Below are positions 51,578-61,863 of a DNA stretch of 64,000 nt, piece by piece (within the stretch, counting starts at the first letter, position 1; the number at the start of each line of letters is the position of its first letter). The notes beneath the pieces were generated by a model. The model had not been told where the DNA came from. It did not search any database and saw only the letters and a list, made by a program, of their open reading frames with translations. Made by a program: the position numbers and the translations under genes. Origin of the DNA: Chitinophagaceae bacterium (lineage in GTDB: Bacteria > Bacteroidota > Bacteroidia > Chitinophagales > Chitinophagaceae); assembly GCA_024103425.1 (NCBI GenBank), contig JAGFIS010000011.1:1-64000 (forward strand), given 5' to 3'.

Positions 51578-52936
51578 CTAGGATGATACTTTTTCCAGAT
51601 CAATACCGGTAGTTTTAGGCCCGAATAAGGCAAGGATACCTGCACATAGACCTGTGATGCCAATAAAAACAAACCCGGCAGAAAAAGATGTTTGATCGAT
51701 AATAACCGGAAGCAAGATGGCACCTAAAGCTCCGCCAGCATGTCCTAAACCGTCAGACAGTGCAAAACCAGTGGCACGGGCTTGAGTGGGAAATACTTCT
51801 GCAGTGTATGTATAGGCTACCTGCAGATAGGATCCGAGCGCAAGGGATGCCGCAAAAGCACCAAGATACAGAACGGCAGTATTGGCATAGCTGGCTACGA
51901 GCAACATTCCGATAAGCCAAATCACTGTTGTGAAAAAGATCAACGTCTTTCTTTCAATACGATCCACAATTTTTAGAACCAGGAGTGTACCAATCGGGTA
52001 ACCGATGGCTCCGATGGCGAGGTATGAAATAGAATTTGAAATGCTTGCACCGTGAGCAGAGATCAGGTCAGCAGCATCACCAAGGAATCCATAGTTTCCG
52101 ATATACCACAAAAACCACATTAAAATCAGTAAAGCAAGCCTGCGCAGATATTGCGGCTGCAGTAAAAAGCGAATGGGCACGCCGGTTTTCACTTCTATCC
52201 GGTTCAGGTTAGGAGCAGGAAGTTCTATATTCCGTTCCTTGCAATTTTCTTCCATCTGCGAGATCGTCTTTTCTGCAGCATTGAGTTTGCCGTGGTGTAC
52301 CTGCCAGCGCGGCGATTCAGGTAATTGTACTCTCAGAATCAGTCCGGCTACAGCGATAAATCCTCCTATGGCAAAGAGCAACCTCCAACCGATTTCATAG
52401 TTAGGCACAAGTGCAAGCGCAACGAATGGTGTAACCGTTTGTCCTAGAATACCTATCAGGAAGGTGATCAGTGTAAGTCTTCCCCTGCGAGATGTAGGTG
52501 CAATTTCACTAATATAGGTGGACACCAGGTTGAGGTCTGCTCCTACGCCCACACCTGTGATAAATCTGAAAACAATCAGCGTAGTGATGTCAGGAGCCAG
52601 CGCGTCTCCAAATGAACCGAGCGCCGTAAGTGCAAAAGTGAGGATCAGCATTTTATATCTTCCAAACCTGTCAGAAAGAGTACCGATCACAAACGACCCG
52701 ATGATATATCCTATTAATCCGACAGAGAGAGCCAGGAAAAGGCTGGTGGAGTTAGAAAGGTGAAACTGCTCATTAATGGCAGGCATAGCAAAACCTATAT
52801 TACTGATATCGTAAAAGGTGAAGAAGTAACCGAGCCCGATCACCACTAAAAAGCTTTTGGGTAAAGCCCAGACCGGAATACGGTTAAGCCTGGCGAGCAA
52901 AACCGCGCTTTGATTTTCTGAGGTAGAAAGTTCCAT
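51578..52936 (-). CDS. MFS transporter, sugar-porter type
   Basis: A 452-residue protein with 12 predicted membrane helices. It has the MFS loop motif GTLSDRFGRYKML between helices 2 and 3, the RFITGVGVGADLNLV segment of helix 4, and the PESPRW motif, a sugar-porter hallmark. It lies on the same strand as the two downstream-coded sugar genes (DUF1080 protein and oxidoreductase) upstream of it, but 232 bp with a terminator separate it from the former. The transported molecule is probably a sugar or related acid. Confidence 0.85.
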   Translation of the reverse strand: MELSTSENQSAVLLARLNRIPVWALPKSFLVVIGLGYFFTFYDISNIGFAMPAINEQFHLSNSTSLFLALSVGLIGYIIGSFVIGTLSDRFGRYKMLILTFALTALGSFGDALAPDITTLIVFRFITGVGVGADLNLVSTYISEIAPTSRRGRLTLITFLIGILGQTVTPFVALALVPNYEIGWRLLFAIGGFIAVAGLILRVQLPESPRWQVHHGKLNAAEKTISQMEENCKERNIELPAPNLNRIEVKTGVPIRFLLQPQYLRRLALLILMWFLWYIGNYGFLGDAADLISAHGASISNSISYLAIGAIGYPIGTLLVLKIVDRIERKTLIFFTTVIWLIGMLLVASYANTAVLYLGAFAASLALGSYLQVAYTYTAEVFPTQARATGFALSDGLGHAGGALGAILLPVIIDQTSFSAGFVFIGITGLCAGILALFGPKTTGIDLEKVSS

Positions 52937-53115
52937 ATCAATAAGATTTATCTAATAGATGGCGGACCATTCCGGAGGCGTCATGGAGTGGATAATCAAT
53001 TTTCATTCCGAAGTGGAAGGGTAGATTTTCCTGAGGCTATGAAAACAGAAGTACAAAAGCGTATTCAGCCTGCTTTCCGCAGTTTGTTAGTCTATTTACA
53101 TAACCGGAGCAATCG

Positions 53116-53148
53116 CAGGAAAAACAGGGCAACTTGCTAATCGCCCTG
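53116..53148 (-). terminator. Terminator after the DUF1080 protein gene
   Basis: CAGGGC (53125-53130) and GCCCTG (53143-53148) form a 6-bp stem; on the minus strand it is followed by TTTTTCC. It lies 20 bp after the stop. Confidence 0.65.
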
Positions 53149-53168
53149 AGCCGTTTGTTTCAACATTT

Positions 53169-56100
53169 TTATTTCAGCTCTTTAACCCTGATATTTCTGA
53201 AGTGGACAACGGAACCGTGGCCGAGAAAACCGATATACCCTTTTTTGTTTAACAGGCCGGGATGTTCCTGACCATCGATGGTGCCATTCTTACTGGCTTC
53301 CCTGATATTGCCATTTACGATAGTCTTCCCATTAAGTATGACAGTGACACTGTCGCCTTTTGCAATAATTTCCTCGTAGTTCCACTCGCCGACAGGCTTC
53401 AGGAATCCTCGTTTGGCGGGGATTACGCCATACACAGAACCGTGATACTGATACTCGTGTAAGTTTTTATAGATGTCGGCAGTGTTGTCAAGAATCTGGA
53501 TCTCCATACCCACATACGCAGCATCACCTTCCATCGGAGTTCTGATACCTACACCGTTGTTGGCACCCGGTGTCAGTTTGAATTCAAACCGGAAACTGAA
53601 ATCTCCATATTCTTTTTTAGTATAAAGGTTGCCTCTCGAGCCAGGTTGCGGCTCTATGACCATCTCACCGTTTTTAACTACATAATCTGTCAGATTACCC
53701 TGCCAGTTATCCATATTCGTGCCGTCAAACAATACTTCATAACCTTGCTGCTTTTCTTCTTCGCTCAGTTCGAAAGGTTTTGTTTTACCCAACTCTTTAA
53801 TGTAAATATCCCTGTAACCGATTCGGGAACCATGCGCCTGAAGCTCTATCTGCTCTTCTGACCATAAGGGCATGTTCCTGTCCCAATAGTTTTCAAGTGG
53901 TATGTTGTCGGTCACGAGTTCGCCATTGAGGTAAACAGTCACCTTGTCACCGACCATTTTAATGTAGAAGTGATTCCAGTCGCCCAGCGGATTGTCAGCT
54001 ACTTTCAGAGGCGTACTGCGATATTTCTGATTGTTGTACAGTCCACCGGAGCCCACCTCGGCGCCTACATCCCTGCGCGAAGTGTCCCATATCTGTACTT
54101 GCGGAGTACCTCTGAGGTAGATACCGGCATCGCCGTCTTTTTGGCCGTCGTTGAATATCTTCCAGTCAATCAGCATTTCAAAGTCACCGTATTTCTTAAC
54201 AGTGGCGATGTTGTCTCCTTTACCCAGGAATAACAATTCTCCATTTTTTACGGTCCATCCGCTGCGCATGACTTCATCGGCTTTCTTCTGAGCTTCTGCT
54301 ATTTGCTCTGATGTCATTTTAGCTCTTTCGATTGGGTTTGCCACCAATCCTTTCCACCCTGTCAGGTCTTTCCCGTTGAAAACAGATACGTAACCTTCGT
54401 CTTTAGGCATATCAGCCAGGAATTTCTCAATAGCCTTCTTCATGTAAATATCATCCCGACCGCTAATGATATCCTTTGCTTTGGTGAGCCATTCTCTCAC
54501 GAGTGTTCCGTAAAACGATTTATCGCTCATACCAATATTCATAACAGCGTTGGCAGCTTTTTGCTTCAGCGTGGGGTTCTCTAGGTAATCTGCGACAAAC
54601 GCTAATGCAGTAAAAGTATTCATGCGTCCTGCCTGATCGATAATCTCTCCACTTTGCTCATCTGTGCCTGCAATGGCCATTGCCTTCTTCAGTAGTAACA
54701 ATTGCTGATCCGCAGGAGCATGAGTTTCGGGAATGAGTCGTATGAAGCCACCGGCTGCTATGATCTTATCGCTGTTGGGAACTTCCATTTTTGAAGCGAT
54801 GGAGTAGAGTGCATCCATCGCCCCGGCATTGGGCCATGCTGCGATAGTTTTTAGTGCCTGTACTCTGTCGCCTGCATTGTTATTATAAGAACTGAACACC
54901 TTTTTCAGGGCATTATTATTGCCGATAAAGCTCAATGCGGGAAATAAGAGGTGCCGGCTATCCGCAGCGGTTTTATCCAGCCTGCCCAGGATGATATTTT
55001 CAGCACCTTGTGCTCCCTTTAGAGCACTGGTAATAGCATTTTGGATGACTGATATCTCATTGGCATTTTTGGACGCGAAGAGCATATCGAGTAATTGCTG
55101 CAGATGCTGATTGCTCGATACCAGTGGGAGCGCCTGAAGTGCAGCTTCTTTAACAACCTCAATGTCTGAGCTTGTAAACTCTCTTGCTATTAAATCAAAG
55201 GCTTTCTTTTCTCTTTTGGCTGCCAGTACTTCTATCAACATTGCCTTGCCGGGACCGGAGGTATTGAGTAATGCACTCAGGACACTGTTAGTCAGGTTCC
55301 CGTCCTTCACCAATAAGAGCGCTTCTTTCAGGGCGGGTAAATCTGTATCAGAACTTTTCTGTACAAGCGTAAGCAGACTCTGAGTAGCACCGGGCATGGA
55401 AAGCCTGCCGATTGCAGTAATTGCTGCCTGTTTAAGGTCAGGATTCTTTGATTTCTGAGCCAGGTTTATAATGGTTTTATATACTGAGGGTTCAGGATGG
55501 TCGGACAAAAAACCCATCAAAGAGATCTGTACATCCGGTGTAGCGCGCTTGAATCCTTTGGTGAATATTGAGATATTAGACTCATTTACCAAAGCGTCTG
55601 CCATATCGAGTGCGGCGCGCCGATACTCAGGATTTGTGTCGTATGCTGCCTTTGCTAATTCAGGCAGCGCCTTTTCTTTCAGTACTAAGGTGAGTGCTTT
55701 TAACGCAGCTATCCGCGCATAGGTGTTACTGTTAGCGCTATTTTTAAAGAATGTTGAGGCAAGGTTCGCAGCATTGGCTTCGTGCCCGTTTTCCTTCAGC
55801 CGTTGAATATAAAAACCGTAGTCTGCAACAGCATCACCGTTGCTGAATGGGATGCCGTTCTTCACTGTGAGTTCCAGCAGCAAATCTGCGGAAGCAGGAT
55901 CTCCTATTTGTGCAATAGAATGTCCGGCGGCTTTTTGTTCTTCTTTGGTACCATCGGTTGCGAAGCGATTCAGTTGATTCAGTGCAGGGGCATATTTCAT
56001 GTACCCCAGCGCCTGTATCAGTCCGGTCTTATTAGCTCCCTGTTCTGTGAGCCCTCTCAGCAACCCGCTCCCGGCAGCTGTTGTCCCGATAGATGCCAGT

Positions 56101-56561
56101 ACGGGAATTGCTTTGTCTCCGAGCATTTTGTCTTTCAGGTAGGGTAGCAGTGCGGGAACAGACTTGTCCGATCCGATAATGCCGAGCATATCCATGAAAA
56201 AGGAAGTGAGATTTTTGTCTTTAGTATTCGACAAAGCTTTTATCCATGCCTCTTCAGCATCTTTTTTCAACACTTCTCTTCTCGGTTTGCTCACGTAACC
56301 TGTATAGCCCATGATGGCATACTCTATCTTTGAATTGTCTGAAGTACCATCAGGAGCCAGGCGCTTAGAGAGTTCATGAAGTCCTTCCACTCCCAACAGC
56401 TCCATCTCTTTCATCGCGGTGTTGAGATCAGTCTCGTTTTTAGCAGGTATCTGAGCCAGAATATCTGCTATACGCGTTCCGGTGGTGCGCACGTCTTTTT
56501 GTGCTGTTGCGATATTTCCGAATAAAAAGAAGACGCTGAGTATAAGGCTGATTTTTTTCAT
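53169..56561 (-). CDS. HEAT-repeat protein with two C-terminal DUF1080 domains
   Basis: A 1130-residue secreted protein with a signal peptide (1-20, ending IATAQ). Residues about 45-700 are a long HEAT-like helical solenoid with repeated LP-x-L and A-x-x-A-L-G patterns. Then come two DUF1080 (3-keto-disaccharide hydrolase) domains: FNGKDLTGWKG near 726 and FDGTNMDNWQGN near 942, the second ending GYIGFLGHGSVVHFRNIRVKEL. Family members bind or cleave 3-keto-glycosides. The solenoid might position the protein on a surface or substrate. The oxidoreductase gene is 27 bp upstream. The pairing of a huge solenoid with two such domains is unusual. Confidence 0.85.
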   Translation of the reverse strand: MKKISLILSVFFLFGNIATAQKDVRTTGTRIADILAQIPAKNETDLNTAMKEMELLGVEGLHELSKRLAPDGTSDNSKIEYAIMGYTGYVSKPRREVLKKDAEEAWIKALSNTKDKNLTSFFMDMLGIIGSDKSVPALLPYLKDKMLGDKAIPVLASIGTTAAGSGLLRGLTEQGANKTGLIQALGYMKYAPALNQLNRFATDGTKEEQKAAGHSIAQIGDPASADLLLELTVKNGIPFSNGDAVADYGFYIQRLKENGHEANAANLASTFFKNSANSNTYARIAALKALTLVLKEKALPELAKAAYDTNPEYRRAALDMADALVNESNISIFTKGFKRATPDVQISLMGFLSDHPEPSVYKTIINLAQKSKNPDLKQAAITAIGRLSMPGATQSLLTLVQKSSDTDLPALKEALLLVKDGNLTNSVLSALLNTSGPGKAMLIEVLAAKREKKAFDLIAREFTSSDIEVVKEAALQALPLVSSNQHLQQLLDMLFASKNANEISVIQNAITSALKGAQGAENIILGRLDKTAADSRHLLFPALSFIGNNNALKKVFSSYNNNAGDRVQALKTIAAWPNAGAMDALYSIASKMEVPNSDKIIAAGGFIRLIPETHAPADQQLLLLKKAMAIAGTDEQSGEIIDQAGRMNTFTALAFVADYLENPTLKQKAANAVMNIGMSDKSFYGTLVREWLTKAKDIISGRDDIYMKKAIEKFLADMPKDEGYVSVFNGKDLTGWKGLVANPIERAKMTSEQIAEAQKKADEVMRSGWTVKNGELLFLGKGDNIATVKKYGDFEMLIDWKIFNDGQKDGDAGIYLRGTPQVQIWDTSRRDVGAEVGSGGLYNNQKYRSTPLKVADNPLGDWNHFYIKMVGDKVTVYLNGELVTDNIPLENYWDRNMPLWSEEQIELQAHGSRIGYRDIYIKELGKTKPFELSEEEKQQGYEVLFDGTNMDNWQGNLTDYVVKNGEMVIEPQPGSRGNLYTKKEYGDFSFRFEFKLTPGANNGVGIRTPMEGDAAYVGMEIQILDNTADIYKNLHEYQYHGSVYGVIPAKRGFLKPVGEWNYEEIIAKGDSVTVILNGKTIVNGNIREASKNGTIDGQEHPGLLNKKGYIGFLGHGSVVHFRNIRVKELK

Positions 56562-56588
56562 TTCTATTGATTGTAGCGATTTCAGAAA

Positions 56589-57857
56589 TTAAATAGTCCA
56601 CGGTGCTCTCATCGGAGGCAGGATCATACGGTTGGCGGCTTCATCATTAATAAACTCCTGCTTGATAGGATCAAACTTCAGTGACCTGCCCAATCTTAAG
56701 GCCACCAATGCCATGTTAACCAAGGTACAGGAGCGATGACCGTTTTGTTCGTTCAGAGCAAACTTCTTCCGCGTTTTGACAGATTCTGAAAACGTAGTTA
56801 CCTGAGGTGCAGGATCGGGTAGTGCTGCCAGTTTCTCTTCCAGGTTAGGAATATCAGATTTGAATCCTCTGTAGAGATTTCCTTTAGGACCTGCAATGTA
56901 GGGTACGTCTGCAACTCCTTCTCCGTCGAGCACGATTTTACAACCATCGGCGTAGGTGAAGACAATCTTCCTCCATGTACCTACAGCATCCGGATGTTGC
57001 TGAGGAGCGTCGATTTCTACCGAGACAGGACTTTCGTCATCCTTCCCTAAGAAATATTGAATAGGGTCGATGTAATGTTGACCCATATCAGCCAGGCCAC
57101 CGCCATCGTAATCCCAATACCCTCTGAAAGTGACGTGTACCCTGTGTGGGTTATACGGTTTGTATTGTGCCGGGCCGAGCCAGAAATCGTAATCCAATTC
57201 CTTGGGTACCGGTTCAGGCTTGAGGTATTCTTTTCCTGTCCAGTAAAACTTCCAATCGAATCCTGTCAGCTTGCCGACTGTTACGGTTAACGGCCATCCG
57301 AGCATTCCGCTTTCCACGAGTTTTTTGATGGGTTTTACTGTGGTATTCATCCCATAAAAATTGTCTTTGAATCTGAACCAGGTATTGAGGCGGAACATCC
57401 TGCCGTATTGTTCCACAGCTTCTACAATGCGTTTGCCCTCACCGATCGAGTGTGTCATTGGTTTTTCGCACCAGATATCCTTCCCCGCTTTGGCGGCATC
57501 CACTGCCATGATACCGTGCCAGTGGGGTGGTGTGGCAATATGGACAATATCGACCTCGGGAAGTAACAGCAGTTCGCGGTAGTCGTGAAAGGTCTTTACT
57601 CCGCCACCCGCTATCTGAGCAGCCTTTGCGAGGTGATTTTTATCTACGTCGCACAACGCCACTACTCGCGTGCCTTCGTAGGGGATGTGGCCGATACCCA
57701 TACCGCCTGTTCCAATAATGGCTTTCGTTAACTGATCACTTGGAGCGATGTATCCCCGTCCTCCTAAAACATGTCTCGGAATGATGGTAAAGCCTGCTGC
57801 GGCAATAGCACTGTATTTGACAAAGTTTCGCCTGGAAATCGAATTTTTCTTTTTCAT
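56589..57857 (-). CDS. Gfo/Idh/MocA family oxidoreductase, Tat-exported
   Basis: A 422-residue oxidoreductase with a twin-arginine signal (SRRNFVKYSAIAAAGF) and a Rossmann NAD-binding fold (KAIIGTGGMGIGHIPYEG), followed by EKPMTHSIGEG with the catalytic Lys region and DMGQHYIDPIQYF. Tat export suggests a tightly bound cofactor folded in the cytosol, as in periplasmic glucoside 3-dehydrogenases of this superfamily. Coupled to the DUF1080 protein, it probably oxidises a glycoside at C3 before cleavage; this is an inference from families and neighbourhood. Confidence 0.88.
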   Translation of the reverse strand: MKKKNSISRRNFVKYSAIAAAGFTIIPRHVLGGRGYIAPSDQLTKAIIGTGGMGIGHIPYEGTRVVALCDVDKNHLAKAAQIAGGGVKTFHDYRELLLLPEVDIVHIATPPHWHGIMAVDAAKAGKDIWCEKPMTHSIGEGKRIVEAVEQYGRMFRLNTWFRFKDNFYGMNTTVKPIKKLVESGMLGWPLTVTVGKLTGFDWKFYWTGKEYLKPEPVPKELDYDFWLGPAQYKPYNPHRVHVTFRGYWDYDGGGLADMGQHYIDPIQYFLGKDDESPVSVEIDAPQQHPDAVGTWRKIVFTYADGCKIVLDGEGVADVPYIAGPKGNLYRGFKSDIPNLEEKLAALPDPAPQVTTFSESVKTRKKFALNEQNGHRSCTLVNMALVALRLGRSLKFDPIKQEFINDEAANRMILPPMRAPWTI

Positions 57858-58027
57858 GGCAGCTATCGGTTGGTTACTGTGTGAAGTTATTTAAAATAAA
57901 TCGTGAAGCCGGGACTATTTTTGCAGACCCGGAAACGGAGGAGTGGATAAAAGGTATTGTGTAATTTTATTCGGCAGAAATCAGATACAGATATAGCATT
58001 TCTGCCCGTAAGTCCGTTATAGATATT

Positions 58028-60190
58028 ATGAGTACCCCCAAAAAGCCGAACTCATATCTGGCAAAAGCGATAGTTGCTATCACATTGGTGGCCGGGGTGT
58101 ACTATGTTATACAACATTTACGTACCGCGAAAAAAGAGCGAATTATTCAAACAGCCCTGACGAATCTACGTGATAGCCTTTATACGTTCAGTTACGATTA
58201 TTTTCAGTACGACGATTCACAAGGAAACGCAGTATTGCGGGATGTAACCATTACACCCGATACTTCTCTCCTCAGCAAAGTGCCTGCGAAGCAACGTCCT
58301 TCAGCACTTGTCGAAGCTCATATTGGTACAATCACTATGAAAGGGGTGAGACTCGGCGAAGCAAATGGAGAAAGACAGATAATAGGCGATTCTATTATAA
58401 TTTCCTGTCCGCAGGTGAAGTTGCTCGGTGTAAAATCATTTGACAAGAGTATTCTAATCGAGCAGGAAGCACATACCTTATATAAGGAGTTATTCAACAA
58501 GTTCGGGCTGCTGAAGTTGAAGTATGCTCAGATAGACTCGTTTTCTCTGTACTCGCAAAGTATGGCGACGGGCAATCCGAATTTCCGGATAATCAATGCA
58601 CACATCAGCCTTGAAGATGTTTTAATAGACGATGAGAGTCAGAAAGATACCACCCGTATCTTTTTTTGCAAGGAGGCTGCATTTAAGGTGGACTCATTCG
58701 TCGGCTTCAACAACAACAGAGAGGAACTGACACTGCAAAACATTCGGTTTACCGGCAGGGATAAATCTGTTGAAATAGAGCGGGTGCTTCTGAATTATTT
58801 CAAGGGAGGAAAGGATACGGGTAATTTGTTTCTGGATGCCTCAGCACTTGAGATTATAGGGGTGAATACAAATGAAGTAATTCAACGGAAGAACCTGAGA
58901 GTTGATTCAATTCTCTGTAAAGCGATTAAGGTGTTTGAGTTGCCTAAAGAAAAAGTTTTCACATCGGGTAAGATTAAGATAGAGCAGGATGAAACAGATG
59001 AGGATACTGTCACCGGATTCAGAAACGCTTATTCAGTACAGTTAGCACATTTAGGTTTACCGGCAGTAACCTTCGTGCCTCTTGAGAAAAGTTCCTTGGA
59101 AATTGGAACTGTCAGTCTCATTATCAACGGGGTAAACAGTGATAAGGTCGGTGATATGGAAAAGAATCCATTGCGCAATATTGAAGAAGTGGATCTCTCT
59201 ATCCGTTCAATGAAGATCAAGCCGCGCAACCAATTTTATAATTATGGATTCAAGGACCTGAATGTGAATTCGGTTAAAAGAAAGCTTACTATCGCCAGAG
59301 TACACATTCTTCCGGTGCTTTCGGAAAAAGCTTTCGCCGATTCGTTCATGTATCAGAAAGACAGGTTTGATGTAAGGGCAAAAGATATCAGTATTGAGGG
59401 GATCGGGGTTGAAGAACTTTTTGAAAACAAGCTGATTGCTGATAAGATGACAGCGGGAAGTGTTCAGGCAGGTATTTCACGAGATCCGGATAAACCGTTA
59501 GAACAGATCAGCAGGGTAGGAAACTATCCTTCACAAATGTTACTGGATCTCGATATCCCCGTGAACGTGAGGGAAATTGTATTGCCTTCTTGTGATGTCA
59601 GCTATACCGAAAGGCGCTCCCGCAGGCGAAGAACTGGGACCGTTAGATTTGTAAATACTTCACTTCATGCTACTAATATCACCAATATTGAAGAATTGAT
59701 TCGCAGGGACTCGAAGCTTCAGGTAAATTATTCATCAAAGATTCAGAACAGCGTACCGATTGAAGGAGAGTTTGTGTTTGACCTGAAGAGTGAGGACGGC
59801 AAGTTTACGGCCAGTGGTACCATGGGCGCATTTGACGCACGCAGTCTGAACTCGATTTCTGTTCCGCTTGCTTTGATAAGGCTGAAGACTGGGTATGTTG
59901 ATAAAATGAATTTCAACTTCAAAGGAGACGACCTGCATGCAGAAGGCAATTTCCTGATGGCTTATCGCAATATGAAATTAGAAGTGCTGAGACAGAAGGA
60001 AAATGATGAAGTGGCCAAAAGACGTGGGCTAGTAAGCTTGTTGGCCAATATGCTGATTCTCGATTCCAATCCAATAGACGGCAATCTCAGAAAAGTTAAT
60101 GTACAGCACAACCGGAACATTCACAAGTCGTTCTTTAACCTGCTTTGGAAGACAATCTTTGCAGGGATTAAGAAAACTCTCGAACGGTAG
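58028..60190 (+). CDS. Large membrane-anchored protein of unknown family, 720 aa
   Basis: One N-terminal membrane helix (about 11-28) anchors a long domain that should be periplasmic. The body is rich in beta-strand and repeated hydrophobic/charged alternation without enzyme motifs (for example RVLLNYFKGGKDTGNLFLDASALEIIG). The C-terminal region (about 580-680; GEFVFDLKSEDGKFTASGTM, then DALNSISVPLALI-like segments and LKTGYVDKMNFNFKGDDLHAEGNFLM) recalls AsmA-like repeats seen in envelope lipid-transport proteins. The similarity is only in style, so the function is left open. Confidence 0.6.
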   Translation: MSTPKKPNSYLAKAIVAITLVAGVYYVIQHLRTAKKERIIQTALTNLRDSLYTFSYDYFQYDDSQGNAVLRDVTITPDTSLLSKVPAKQRPSALVEAHIGTITMKGVRLGEANGERQIIGDSIIISCPQVKLLGVKSFDKSILIEQEAHTLYKELFNKFGLLKLKYAQIDSFSLYSQSMATGNPNFRIINAHISLEDVLIDDESQKDTTRIFFCKEAAFKVDSFVGFNNNREELTLQNIRFTGRDKSVEIERVLLNYFKGGKDTGNLFLDASALEIIGVNTNEVIQRKNLRVDSILCKAIKVFELPKEKVFTSGKIKIEQDETDEDTVTGFRNAYSVQLAHLGLPAVTFVPLEKSSLEIGTVSLIINGVNSDKVGDMEKNPLRNIEEVDLSIRSMKIKPRNQFYNYGFKDLNVNSVKRKLTIARVHILPVLSEKAFADSFMYQKDRFDVRAKDISIEGIGVEELFENKLIADKMTAGSVQAGISRDPDKPLEQISRVGNYPSQMLLDLDIPVNVREIVLPSCDVSYTERRSRRRRTGTVRFVNTSLHATNITNIEELIRRDSKLQVNYSSKIQNSVPIEGEFVFDLKSEDGKFTASGTMGAFDARSLNSISVPLALIRLKTGYVDKMNFNFKGDDLHAEGNFLMAYRNMKLEVLRQKENDEVAKRRGLVSLLANMLILDSNPIDGNLRKVNVQHNRNIHKSFFNLLWKTIFAGIKKTLER

Positions 60191-60195
60191 CAGTC

Positions 60196-61842
60196 TTATT
60201 TTTTCTGTCCGGGTTTGAAGCCTTCTTTCAGTGTCGTTGTCCTGTTAAACACAAGCGTGTCGCCAGAATCCTTATCGACACAGAAGTATCCGTTTCTTAC
60301 AAACTGGTAATGATCTCCCGGGTTAGCCGAAGTCCCTTTTTCAACATATGCTTGTTTCACTATAAGAGATTCGGGATTGACGTGTTCCAGAAAGTTCTCC
60401 TCTGCTGCAGGATTCTCAGTAGTGAACAACAGATCATACAGCCTCACTTCGGCTACTTGTGCATTTTTAGCATCCACCCAATGGATGGTGCCTTTTACTT
60501 TAATACCGCTGGTATCATTGCCGCTCTTGCCTTCGGGAATGTAAGTAGCATGTATTTCAGTGATGTTACCGGCAGCATCTTTATCAAACGACTCACATTT
60601 AATGATGTAAGCACTTTTGAGGCGGACTGTTGCCCCGGGTGCCAGACGGAACCATTTTTTAACGGGCTCTTCCATGAAGTCTGAACGCTCAATCCACAAA
60701 GTGTTAGAGAAACTCACCTTCCGTGTATTTTCAGGTTGGTTCGGATAGTTCTCGGTTTCCATGTATTCCGAAGTATCGGAGTCGTAGTTGTCGATAATCA
60801 GCTTTACCGGATCGAGAACAGCCATCACGCGCGGTGCTGTCTGGTTCAGCTCCTCACGTACACAGAACTCCAGCAGGCTGATATCGATCATATTTTCGCG
60901 TTTTGCCACACCTATCTTATCACAAAAAGTGCGGATACTCGAAGGGGTATAACCTTTACGGCGCAGGCCTGAGATGGTCGGCATCCGCGGGTCATCCCAG
61001 CCGCTGACATAACCCTGATTCACAAGCTGCATCAGCCTTCTCTTGCTCATAACGGTATAGGTCATGTTCAGCCTTGCAAACTCATATTGGTGTGAGGGGA
61101 AGATGTCTAATTGCTCGATAAACCAGTCGTATAACGGACGGTGTGGCACGAACTCTAGCGTGCAGATACTGTGTGTAATGTTCTCTATACTGTCGCTCTG
61201 CCCGTGTGCAAAGTCGTACATCGGGTAGATGCACCATTTATCACCCGTACGGTGGTGATGCGCGTGCTTGATTCTGTACATAACAGGATCACGCATATGC
61301 ATATTCGGCGACGCCATATCAATTTTAGCTCTCAGCACCTTCTCTCCGTCTTTGAACTTACCTTCTCTCATTTGTGCGAAGAGGGTAAGGTTTTCTTCAA
61401 CGGAGCGGTTTCTGAACTCGCTCTCCTTGCCGGGGGTGGTGGGAGTGCCTTTTTCTTCGGCTATCTTCTCCGATGTGCTGTCGTCAACGTAAGCCAAGCC
61501 CTTCTTGATCAAAGTAACAGCATATTCGTATAATGTTTCAAAGTAGTCGCTTGCATAAAACTCATCAGCCCATTGGTAGCCCAGCCAGCGGATGTCTTCT
61601 TTGATACTGTCGACGTACTCAACATCCTCGGTTACGGGGTTGGTATCGTCAAACCTGAGGTTGGTGGTACCTCCGTATTTGAGTCCGAGTCCGAAATTGA
61701 GCACAATACTCTTCGCGTGGCCGATATGAAGATACCCGTTGGGCTCGGGCGGGAAGCGCGTCTTAATTTTCTTATGAACTCCGTTCTTTAAGTCTTCTTC
61801 TATTATCTCTTCAATGAAATTGAGACTTTTCTCTTCTGTCAT
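60196..61842 (-). CDS. glnS: Glutamine--tRNA ligase
   Basis: A 548-residue class I aminoacyl-tRNA synthetase. It has the HIGH signature in [15 protein letters not shown] (near 32), the GlnRS-type [14 protein letters not shown] segment, the VMSKRRLM counterpart of KMSKS (near 268) and a C-terminal beta-barrel anticodon-binding domain. It attaches glutamine directly to tRNA-Gln. The gene faces the preceding 720-residue protein with only 5 bp between the stops. The upstream CCG protein gene ends 21 bp before it. Confidence 0.95.
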   Translation of the reverse strand: MTEEKSLNFIEEIIEEDLKNGVHKKIKTRFPPEPNGYLHIGHAKSIVLNFGLGLKYGGTTNLRFDDTNPVTEDVEYVDSIKEDIRWLGYQWADEFYASDYFETLYEYAVTLIKKGLAYVDDSTSEKIAEEKGTPTTPGKESEFRNRSVEENLTLFAQMREGKFKDGEKVLRAKIDMASPNMHMRDPVMYRIKHAHHHRTGDKWCIYPMYDFAHGQSDSIENITHSICTLEFVPHRPLYDWFIEQLDIFPSHQYEFARLNMTYTVMSKRRLMQLVNQGYVSGWDDPRMPTISGLRRKGYTPSSIRTFCDKIGVAKRENMIDISLLEFCVREELNQTAPRVMAVLDPVKLIIDNYDSDTSEYMETENYPNQPENTRKVSFSNTLWIERSDFMEEPVKKWFRLAPGATVRLKSAYIIKCESFDKDAAGNITEIHATYIPEGKSGNDTSGIKVKGTIHWVDAKNAQVAEVRLYDLLFTTENPAAEENFLEHVNPESLIVKQAYVEKGTSANPGDHYQFVRNGYFCVDKDSGDTLVFNRTTTLKEGFKPGQKK

Positions 61843-61863
61843 TTTCTGGTGAATTTTCTTCTG

